Shown here: piece by piece, positions 1-7,150 of the stretch | Layout: each line of letters starts with the position of its first letter | Numbering within the stretch: position 1 is the first letter of the stretch | Origin: Cladorrhinum sp. PSN259 | Lineage: Eukaryota > Ascomycota > Sordariomycetes > Sordariales > Podosporaceae | Length of the DNA stretch: 15,298 bases | Direction of reading: 5' to 3' | NCBI GenBank assembly: GCA_033725935.1 | Contig: MU867171.1 | Location: 1-15,298, forward strand | Translations under genes and position numbers: made by a program | Notes under the pieces: generated by a model | What the model was told of the DNA's origin: nothing | The model's database searches: none | The model's input: only the letters and a program-made list of their open reading frames with translations

Positions 1-118
1 GGTCTTGCCGGCCAGCCTGGCTAATGCAAAGTCTTGTGTTTTTAGCTTCTTACCCACGGCTAGGCCGTGGGCTTTCCACGAGAGCTTCCGATCCAGATCT
101 TCCTTTATTAATTAACAT
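1..118. other. Unassigned window edge, less RIP-mutated
   Basis: This edge is visibly richer in GC and in CpA/TpG than the DNA that follows it, and it does not clearly continue the protease reading frame found to its right. It may be another repeat, or a pol segment that escaped mutation. I recognise no product and no boundary repeat. The change in base use near position 110-120 is the only observation. Confidence 0.3.
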
Positions 119-2532
119 TAGCTCGTTATAATTTATATATTTTATTTACTCGCAGGGGACCTCTAATCCCTCTAGGCACTTAGGAGCCCTATCCAGTTCA
201 GCTTTATTCACCCATTTAGTATTAAGCCTAGAGTTAAGATAGCCATTCTCCTAGTCGATATCCGGATTATATTTCTTTAACTACGGATATCCCAAAATCA
301 TATCGTACTTAGGACCTATAGGTAGGATATCAAAATTCACTTCCTACGGGTCATTATTTACCGTGATTAAGAGTGTCGTTTCCCGTAAACTGATTCCATT
401 ATTATAATTAGCCGTTTACCCTTCGTAAGTCCTCATTCGGTAAGGTTATTTCTTCTTAATTTACGGTATCCTTATTTTATTTATAAACGAAGGATTAATA
501 ATATTAATTATGCTCCCTAAGTCGATTACTATAATAGCTCAGTACTCCTTTCCTTTAGAGTCTATCTATCGAACTTCTATAATTAAAGCGTTTTCGTTAC
601 CTAGTACTATAGCTCTAGCGACCATTTCGTAATACGCTATGGAGGTCTTTTTATTAGATCCGGCTCGCGGCCTCCTAATGCGAGTTATGATCCGTCGGTA
701 TGGAATTAATCTGATCCACTTAGGCCTAAGGAGGCCCGTTAGCCGTTTCCCGATCGTGGCGCTATAATAAGGTTAGAGTTTTATCGTATTCTCCGTCTAT
801 ACTATTCTCTGGCTTTTTCTCTTTTATGCCTGACGCACCATGCGTATAGGCAGTCCTCATAGTCAGATTTATCCTTATCCCAGCATTCTATAGGTACCTG
901 GCTTTCTATATAGAGGATATTAGCACGTTCTGTTAATGTCCTAAAATTCCATTCGTTATCCGATCTTACTTCGTGGACTTTTAGAATAGGTTCGTTATTT
1001 AGGCGTATAGGAAAGAATTCGTAAAAAACCTTATATCTATAATAAAAGATATAGTTATCGTAAATATAGTTAAACCAGATAACGTGTAGGTATAGGATAT
1101 AGGTAAGTAAGGCGAGGGGTATATCGTCGGGTCGTCCCCTCTTTTCCCGGATGACTATTATTTCTCGGATATCCTCCACGACTCTCCTAGTTACTGTAAA
1201 GCTTTCTGCTATATCTTATAAGGTAACCTACTAGCCTATATCTCTGCTTATATTTAATTTTAAAGGGTAATCGATTATCCTTTCGGGTTCCGAGTTTTCG
1301 CTATCGTCGGGTAAAAGTAATACGTATTATTTTAACTCGCTAATATATTCTTCTTCGTTAAAGCCGTTATAGGTAAGTACGAAGGTATCGTCGTCGCTAT
1401 CTTACTAAGCTATCTTAATAGTACGGTCGTCCTCGGTAAACTGTATATGCTTTTGTTCGGGTACTGGTTTAAATTTTCTAAGGGTACGGCAATCTCGTAC
1501 GTAGTGACCCATTTTATTATAATTAAAGTATTTGACCTTAGACTTATCCTTGGGCTTATTGCTATATTTACGCTAGTTATTATATTATGCTGCGCTAATG
1601 TCTATAAGTCCTAGGTATATTTCAGTTAAAGTATTTCTATACTAATATTTCTTAAGGGTATTGGCCTTAGGGAAGCGGGGGTCTTTATAAACGCCTTTAT
1701 CCTCTATTACTCTCTTAAAGATACGGTTATCGACGATAATAGCTTTGCTAATATAAACGTCGAGCGATAAGGCGTATCGGTCCTTTTTAATAAGTTTATC
1801 CTTAACCTTAGGTTTCAGTCCCCTATAGAACTTATTTTTTAGGGCTGCTTCTACCTAGTTTACCCTAAAAGCGTCGCGACGGAATAATATCGCGTACGTT
1901 ACAGCTAATACTATCTGCACTAATCGCTTTAAGCAATCTTCGGCGGCCTTCTCCTCGTCGGGCTCGCCATACATTTTCTTGATTTCCTCCTTAAACTTGC
2001 TTAATCCTTCCTTAAAGATCTATTAGGTAAGGGTCTCCCTCTCATCCTCGGCGTAATCGAAGTAGTTCCTAAGGATCCCGTCGAACTATTGCTTAAGGTC
2101 TCCTCCGAGGAAACTGGTAGCGTAAAGGAATTAAGACTCGGGGTCCTTAATACTATAGAGCCGGAGGTTAATTCTAACGTATAAGATCTAGGGCGGGAGT
2201 TCTTATTTATTGCCACTAAAGATAGGGGGTTTGCCGACCTTAGCTACGATCTTAGGGATATCGTCGGTCTTGCTAATACGCTTATTCGCGATAGCGGTTT
2301 AGAGACGTATAATTTCCTCTTTAAGTTCCTTAAATTCGTCTTTCGCCATTAGGGTTTCTTCCATACCGAGGAGCTTCCGTCCAATGGTATTAATCTTCTC
2401 CTTAAGGTTCAGTTTCGGAACCTTTTCTTCGTCGGAATCATTATCGCTAGGCGGAGTGACGTCCGGAAGTTAGGCTTCTCCCTCGTTAATATTCGGGTTA
2501 ACGGTAGAGGGATTGGCGGAAGCGAAGGCCAT
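119..2532 (-). pseudogene. RIP-decayed Ty3/gypsy gag-protease
   Basis: Read on the minus strand from ATG at 2532, one frame can be followed through many stops. It encodes an acidic gag with a coiled-coil-like Lys/Glu-rich stretch, then a retroviral-type zinc knuckle (1489-1530), then a retropepsin-like region (about 240-560). The knuckle keeps the F-N-x-N-K-M-G-H-Y-V-R-D-C spacing, but its first two cysteines read as Tyr (TAC, TAT), so it could not bind zinc. The protease keeps an I-D-x-G-S active-site block (about 490-530) with Leu in place of Ser, and an ILG-P-x-L block (about 254-312) in which two expected Trp codons are TAG. All these are C->T/G->A changes, as expected from RIP. The stretch 802-1179 is still open for 125 codons in the same frame (CWDK...YEDCLYAWCVRHKREKARE region) and joins gag to protease. 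Reverse transcriptase is not visible before the window edge. The family (Ty3/gypsy) is clear from motif order; the exact clade is inferred from the chromodomain fragments nearby. Confidence 0.85.
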
Positions 2533-2591
2533 ATTGAGGGTTATTCGTGGTGTCTAAGCATAACGTTTGATCTTAAATAACGCAAGTAACG

Positions 2592-3094
2592 TATTATAAC
2601 CTACACCGGGTAAGGTCCAGACTGCAAGGCAGTACGCCTAGGGTAATATAACAGAGGAATCGAAGGATATAGGACGCTCTTAGACGGGGTCAATCACTAT
2701 TAACTAATAGGTAGCTTTATAAAGTATCGCTTATGAGTATTATAGACAATGAACGATTATATTACTTGCGTAAGGAACCAAGTCCTTACGATAAGAAGTA
2801 CCCAGCACTTTTTCTACTTATAGTGAAGCTATTTATATACATTTCCTAGGTATATCGTACCTTGCTTAGTATACTCAGTAGTCTTGGCGGCTGAGTATAC
2901 TGAGCAACCTTCTGAGTCTTAGGTGCTCAGTGTGCTTAGTGGTCTTGGTAACTGATCATACTGAGCACTCCCTGATTGGTCTGCTTCGGGACCTTGTGGG
3001 TCTTTCCATCCCTGGCCCAATGATTAGCTGTGGACCATACGGTGTCCTGTATTGGGGTCCGTGTGCGGGGGAGATTTATGCGCGAGGCGTAACA
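2592..3094 (-). repeat. LTR copy 1 (5' LTR of the gag element)
   Basis: This aligns along its whole length with the solo LTR at 3307-3793. Its left end TATTATAACC is the RIP form of TGTTACAACC, and its right end GGCGTAACA is identical. The minus-strand gag starts 60 bp beyond its left end, so in element orientation this is the 5' LTR. Apart from the internal hexamer array (2865-2965), differences from copy 3 are nearly all C->T or G->A. I could not identify a convincing tRNA primer-binding site in the 60 bp between the LTR and gag. Confidence 0.85.
2865..2965. repeat. Hexamer array of LTR copy 1 (CTYAGT type)
   Basis: Four pairs of hexamers, 9 bp start to start within a pair: CTTAGT 2865 and CTCAGT 2874; GCTGAG 2890 and ACTGAG 2899; CTCAGT 2926 and CTTAGT 2935; ACTGAT 2951 and ACTGAG 2960. 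Pairs 1 and 3 read forward; pairs 2 and 4 are the reverse complement. This is the copy-1 version of an array found at the same position in all three LTRs. Confidence 0.75.
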
Positions 3095-3145
3095 GACGCT
3101 CTCAGACGGGGTCAATCACTGGCAACTAATAGGTAATTCTGCAAA

Positions 3146-3180
3146 CTTCTTTATAGAGAAAGTAAAAAACTATAAAGAAG
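3146..3180. repeat. 11-bp perfect inverted repeat in LTR copy 2
   Basis: CTTCTTTATAG at 3146-3156 and its exact reverse complement CTATAAAGAAG at 3170-3180 are separated by 13 bases. The 35-bp block replaces about 15 bases present in copies 1 and 3. At the corresponding place copy 3 has a shorter inverted repeat (CTACAA / TTGTAG). Confidence 0.8.
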
Positions 3181-3301
3181 ATTATAGATAATGAACTATA
3201 AATTGCTTGCGTAAGGAACCAAGTCCTTACGATAAGAAGTACCCAGTACTCCTTCTACTTATAGTGAAGCTATCTATATATATTTCCTAGATATATCGTA
3301 C

Positions 3302-3306
3302 CTTAA
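3302..3306. repeat. Target-site duplication CTTAA (left)
   Basis: CTTAA at 3302-3306 lies immediately before the TGTTAC end of LTR copy 3 and is repeated exactly at 3794-3798. A 5-bp duplication is the usual length for Ty3/gypsy integration. Confidence 0.85.
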
Positions 3307-3483
3307 TGTTACAACCTGCACCGGGTAGGGTTCAGACTGCAAGGCAGTACGCCTAAGGTAATATGACAGGGGAATCGAAGGTTATGGGACGCTCTCAGAC
3401 GGGGTCAATCACTGTCAACTAACAGGTAGCTCTACAAAGTATCGCTTATGAGTATTGTAGACAATGAACGATTGTATTGCTTG

Positions 3484-3505
3484 CGTGAGGAACCAAGTCC
3501 TCACG
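3484..3505. repeat. Conserved LTR hairpin
   Basis: CGTGAGGA (3484-3491), loop ACCAAG, then the exact complement TCCTCACG (3498-3505). Copy 1 (2769-2790) and copy 2 keep the stem as CGTAAGGA/TCCTTACG with the same loop, so both arms changed together. It may be an RNA or DNA structure of the LTR. The paired change is also what RIP would make at a symmetrical CpA/TpG site. Confidence 0.7.
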
Positions 3506-3579
3506 ATAGGAAGTGCCCAGTACTTCCTCTACTTATAGTGAAGCTATCTACATATATTTCCTGTGTATATTGTACCTTG

Positions 3580-3668
3580 CTCGCTCTGCTCGCTCTGTAA
3601 ATCCGCGATCACAGCGAGCAGGCTTCTTGCTCGCCGTGCTTGCTGTGCTTGGCAGCGATCAGAGCAGG
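3580..3668. repeat. Hexamer array of LTR copy 3 (CTYGCT type)
   Basis: Same layout as in copy 1 with another core: CTCGCT 3580 and 3589; CGCGAT 3604 and AGCGAG 3613; CTCGCC 3630 and CTTGCT 3639; AGCGAT 3654 and a degenerate AGCAGG 3663. The 9-bp spacing and forward/reverse alternation are the same. The AG->GC change in the core includes transversions, so RIP cannot have made it. Confidence 0.75.
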
Positions 3669-3793
3669 CACATCTTGATTGGTTGCATCGGGACTTCGTG
3701 GGTCTTCACATCCCTGGCCCAACGATTGGTCATGGTCCCACAATGCCCTGCATAGTGGTCCGTGTGCGGGGGATTTACGCGCGAGGCGTAACA

Positions 3794-3798
3794 CTTAA
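3794..3798. repeat. Target-site duplication CTTAA (right)
   Basis: Exact partner of 3302-3306, placed immediately after the GTAACA end of LTR copy 3. Confidence 0.85.
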
Positions 3799-3879
3799 CT
3801 CGAGAGACTCGACCATCGAATATATCGAGTCAGTAGGTCCGTATACAACTCGATAGACTCGAATATCGAGTCGTTCAAG
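3799..3879. repeat. Hexamer array of LTR copy 2 (CTCGAN type)
   Basis: Same layout with a third core: CTCGAG 3799 and CTCGAC 3808; ATCGAA 3815 and ATCGAG 3824; CTCGAT 3849 and CTCGAA 3858; ATCGAG 3865 and a degenerate TTCAAG 3874. The 9-bp spacing holds in every pair. Confidence 0.75.
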
Positions 3880-4007
3880 TCCCTTTTAATTAATTATATT
3901 AGGACTTTATAAGTCTTTTTATCCTTAGCCTAGTAATTAACTATAAGCCCTATAATACCCTGCATTAGGGTCTGTATACGGGGGAGATTTATATATAAGG
4001 CGTAATA
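3799..4007 (-). repeat. LTR copy 2, right part
   Basis: This continues LTR copy 2 after the inserted solo LTR. The hexamer array comes first, then the conserved LTR tail (AGGACTTTATAAGTC through GGCGTAATA, the RIP form of GGCGTAACA). Joined to 3095-3306 it makes one LTR lacking only its first ~85 bp. The RIP load here is among the heaviest in the block. Confidence 0.8.
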
Positions 4008-4378
4008 CGTTTCCCCTCCTCTATAGTCTTCGTCTTAAAGACTTTTTAACGTTAAGAAATTTATCGTTATAACTATAAGTTTTCCTTTTTATCTAACTCT
4101 TTAAAATATCTATTAATAGGGTATAGAAAAACTATAAGTCCTTAAAACCTAATATTCCTTATATACGGACTATATAACGTAACGCTCTCTTAAAAGCGGT
4201 TCTTTAGTCCCCGGTTATAATAATACGCATATATTCTTATTATAAAGGGAAGGGGATTCTATATAAATTTTCGCCTACGTCGTCTTCTTACTATGCGGTA
4301 TATATTCAGGATAATTAAGCTTCGTATAACGCTTTAAGGGTATCGGTATAATAACTTCGTAAAATAGTTTCCTAATAT
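4008..4378. other. RIP-decayed element sequence, no frame recognised
   Basis: AT-rich DNA with TA everywhere and few CpA. It lies between LTR copy 2 and the better preserved plus-strand frame that begins near 4379. I could not follow a protein in any frame. By position it belongs to the 3' non-pol segment of a minus-strand chromovirus. Confidence 0.5.
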
Positions 4379-4800
4379 AATAAATTAAAGGCTAAAATAA
4401 AGGAGGCGGAGGTAATATATATTACGTTAGACGCGAAAATTAATCGATTACATCTTTAGAAACGGAAATAAATTATGAAGATAGCGCAGGCTCTTTTCTA
4501 TAATATAGATTTTATAAAGGAGTTAGAGAGATTAAAATAGGAGGAGGCGACTGCTTTTATTATTCCAGAATTAAAATTCCTAGCCTTAAGGGACGGTTAT
4601 CCCCCGTTATCCTCTAAGGACGTTAATAACCCCGATTAGCTTATCTCTTTAGGGGTTAATTAGTCGAATTTAGATTTAAATGTTATATCTTAGGTTAATC
4701 TAGGTTCTATCGGTAAAATTACTAAAGCTTCTCCTAGCAGTCTAAAAGATCGATAGGTTCCTATAAGTTAGATTCCGGTCCGTAATCGAGCTATTTAATA
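4379..4800 (+). pseudogene. Decayed antisense ORF with coiled coil
   Basis: A plus-strand frame starting near 4379 reads as a Lys/Glu/Leu-rich helical segment (KLKAKIKEAEV, then NRLHL-KRK, then FIKELERLK-EEATAF). A Pro/Ser/Asp-rich tail follows. In-frame TAGs sit where Trp or Gln would fit, which suggests RIP. It lies between the chromodomain (4780-5250, minus) and LTR copy 2, so it is antisense to the retroelement, on the 3' side of pol. The heptad-like stretch resembles short coiled-coil ORFs often predicted near fungal repeats, but I cannot name a family. It could instead be an independent gene fragment trapped in the repeat. Confidence 0.4.
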
Positions 4801-5250
4801 AGATGTTAAAATTCGTTATTATTAACACGGAAATTTAGAATATCTTCGATATCGCACTCTTCTTCGTCGTCGACTACCTCGAATTATATTTCGAATTTAG
4901 CTTTTCTTAATACGGGTTTAAGTAGGGAAATATAAAATACTTTAATTCGTACTCTTATAAAATTAGGCAGGATTAGTTTATAATTTAATATTAAAACTTT
5001 CCTTTTAATTTTAAACGGTCCGATTTTCTTAAAGTCGAGTTTCTTACTTAGTTATTTTATATAAAGAGTACGTATAAGAAAAAACGCTTTATTTCCCTTC
5101 TCGAAGGGAGGTCCCTTAACGTTAAATTTATTATAGTAAGTACGCATTCGTTCTCGGACGAATTCGAATATTTCTTTTAATATATCGTATATTTCTTATA
5201 ACCGTCCTATATATACCGCTACTTCAGGCATATTAGCTGCTAATCCCTAA
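4780..5250 (-). pseudogene. Chromovirus integrase C-terminus and chromodomain
   Basis: On the minus strand the frame gives the integrase C-terminal block (FEKGNKAFFLIRTLY, KLDFKKIGPFKI, NYKLILPNF, VFYISLLKP). A chromodomain-like tail follows (CDIEDIL-FRVNNNE, then HLIK-*-LDYGP, with the expected Trp of the KW motif reading TAG). This order is diagnostic of chromovirus Ty3/gypsy pol C-termini, whose chromodomain guides integration to particular chromatin. Stops and Trp losses show it is dead. The 5' (right) side is cut by the LINE at about 5251. A sister copy lies at 14690-15206. Confidence 0.85.
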
Positions 5251-6178
5251 TATATTATTATTATTATTTCGTATACCGCTATGCCCTTGGCAGGGCTCGT
5301 CGGTCCCTCTACTGCTATTTATATAAGGAAAACCGTACCGTAAAGGCCGGTTGAAAAACCTCGTATCTATACTATAGAATCTTTCCATTAGCCGTAGTAG
5401 GCCCGTATCCATATTATACCGTTATAAAAGGAAGCTAACTAATCTATAGCCGCCCTATATTATAGGCTCTATGCCCAGGCTTACTTCCAGTTCCAGCTCC
5501 AGCCTCCTAGCTAGGTTATATTCTAGAAGCCTGCCCGAATCCATCAGCCATGTCAGAACCTTCCTTACAAGCCTTCCGGCCCTAGGGCTTCCACCCTTCA
5601 AGGCCCACTATAAGTCTCTACGGGAATCGATCCCTGATACCATCTAGGTTCTTGGTTTCGGTAGGTCAGGGCACTATACTACTAGGTATTCTACCAATTT
5701 ACGGCCGGAGCCGCAAATATAGTAGGGGGTAGTAATTCCCGGTACGCGGGCCCGAAAAAGGAAGTCTTTTAGCCCTATAGCCCCTATACGGGCCTATATT
5801 AAGAGAGAGCTGTGGGCTTTAGTCAGTCCTTCGTGCCGTCGAAAGACGGCCTTATCTATGAGGTCTAGGCCTTTTTCGTCTACTAGCCTTGACGGCCTCT
5901 AAGGCTTGCCCTCTGTCTGAGTCTTCCACCGTTCGTTCCAAGCCTACGCCAAGGCCTCCATAGAGCGTTCTCCTTCGCGGTCACTACTACTCAGGGCCTT
6001 CCAAGACCCTATTATATTCAAAGCCCTTTCTACTGCCATATGTGCCATAGGTCCAGGGAAAGGCCTTCGGCCTCTGGCTCTGGCCCGGTTTCTCTATACC
6101 CTTAAGACTAGCCTATTACAGGCCTCTTATACTATTACTACTGGTACTTTCGGAGGCTTGTCAGCCACCGTCACTAGC
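5251..6178 (-). pseudogene. 5'-truncated Tad-like LINE, 3' portion
   Basis: Minus-strand translation, broken by TAG stops, ends with the C-terminus typical of Tad/I-type non-LTR elements. It has a KAHSSLL-x-ARIGAIGLKDFL block, then RVPG, then the C-terminal cysteine cluster CGSGRKLVEYL-V-x-CP (about 5670-5730). The first expected Cys of the cluster reads Ile-Cys context and one position is TAG. Upstream (to 6178) lies the linker after RNase H (WKALSSSDREGERSMEALA). No reverse transcriptase is present, so the copy is 5'-truncated, the normal LINE outcome. The 3' end is ACGAAA followed by repeated AAT units (read on minus, 5254-5272). The same 3' end recurs at 15207-15298. It interrupts the chromovirus integrase on its left. 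Confidence 0.75.
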
Positions 6179-6650
6179 CTGTGATAATAGTAAATATAGT
6201 AGCTACTATGTTAACTATAATACGTTCCGTTAACCCCGGAAATAATGCTAACCTTACTTTTGTTCCTGGCGATGTAATAACTAAGGAGATATATTTCTAC
6301 GTGCGCTGGGGATGGCTCATATTATTAGTGAGTATCGCCGTTCTGGTTATGGTATCGCTTGCAGTAATAATTCTTATGACGAGAGATATTCCGCTGTATA
6401 AAGGTTCGGTCCTGGCGTTAATATGTTAGCGTGTGGATAGATTGAGGGAGGAGGAGAGATATTAAGAGCGTAAGAAAAGACGAGAGAAAGAAATAGCGAA
6501 TATTTTGGATAATAATAGAAAGAGGATCTTGGTAAAATTTGAGAGGGATGAAATGACCAAGAGGTGGGGTTAGAATAGATATATATATTGTGGGGAGAAC
6601 ATTTAAGCATAAATGGCGAAGGATTATGGGTATATCCTTGGCTAAAAGAC
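6179..6650 (+). pseudogene. 3' fragment of a DUF3176-type membrane protein gene
   Basis: The plus frame from about 6190 reads LTIIRSVNPG, then FYVRWGWLILL, a hydrophobic membrane segment of about 25 residues (6310-6375), then RDIPLYKGSVLALIC. A TAG stands where Trp would extend the frame, and a charged tail (RVDRLREEERY) follows. The order LT-x-x-R, a V-R-W-x-W-L membrane helix, and a P-L-(W/Y)-K-S-x-LA-L box is the C-terminal signature of the fungal DUF3176 family, multi-pass membrane proteins of unknown function. The N-terminal two thirds are missing: the LINE ends within a few bases of where the frame begins. The stop and the Trp->Tyr-like changes suggest RIP reached it. Family call from memory, moderately sure. 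Confidence 0.55.
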
Positions 6651-7150
6651 AAAAATATGTTTTAATTGTTAACCCGAGTTAATAGGCTAAGAGCATTAGT
6701 TGAGAATACCTCCTATCCCACCCCTGATAATCACCACTATCTACTTAGTTCTAGGCCCCATTCAATTAACCTCTTCAACCTATGCTCCATCAAAAAGTTT
6801 TACAATTTCCGCCCTCCACCTAACAGCATCCACCTCTTGCTGTTCTTCTACCATCACTCCACTCTCATCATCATACCTCAAGCCCAACACCCCTAAAAAC
6901 TACCGCTAACCCCTATCATCATCTTTTTTCATCCTGCCTCTGCTCCCCATCCTTATCATCCTACATATCAAAACCCTCCCTCACCCCTCAACTTGTCCCT
7001 CCCAACCTTAACCCCCCTGCTCTTCACCGTCTTCCTCTTCACTCACCACCCCTCGCAGTCTTTCTCCTTCTCATCAGCATACCTCAACGCCTCGCACCAG
7101 CTTACTCTCAAAGTTCTCTAACCTCCTCGTCCACCAGCCTCTGATTAGCA
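6651..7150. other. Pyrimidine-rich, G-poor tract
   Basis: From about 6690 to 7150 the plus strand is dominated by C and T, with very little G and many CAT/CCT/CTC triplets. The segment just left (6430-6600) is purine-rich. On the minus strand a broken frame gives Glu/Val-rich peptides (VEEQQEVDAVRW) and a WCEALRYADEKEKDCEGW stretch, so it may be a pseudogene on minus. I recognise no family. There is no simple repeat unit. Confidence 0.4.

Larger units (their letters stand above)
3095..3306 (-). repeat. LTR copy 2, left part (split by copy 3)
   Basis: The sequence from GACGCTCTCAGACGGGG onward matches copies 1 and 3, but the first roughly 85 bp of the LTR are absent. The copy is fused directly to the ACA end of copy 1. 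It is heavily RIP-mutated. Relative to the others it has an extra hairpin at 3146-3180. It is interrupted at 3306 by copy 3 and resumes at 3794-3799. Confidence 0.8.
3307..3793. repeat. Solo LTR copy 3, complete, youngest
   Basis: This is a 487-bp LTR with perfect 6-bp terminal inverted repeats (TGTTAC...GTAACA), flanked by the CTTAA duplication. No internal element sequence is present between its ends and the flanks, so it is a solo LTR left by LTR-LTR recombination. It has more CpA and GC than copies 1 and 2, so it carries less RIP and is likely younger. It sits inside LTR copy 2. It contains a conserved hairpin (3484-3505) and a hexamer array (3580-3668). Confidence 0.9.

Noticed and set aside
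3580..3668. Hexamer array as a CRISPR or simple microsatellite.
   Set aside because: Units alternate orientation in pairs with a fixed 9-bp step and unique DNA between pairs; no spacer-repeat structure, and the host is a fungus.
3513..3856. Plus ORFs of 80 and 97 codons across LTR copy 3.
   Set aside because: They lie within a noncoding LTR and cross its boundary and hexamer array; no protein features.
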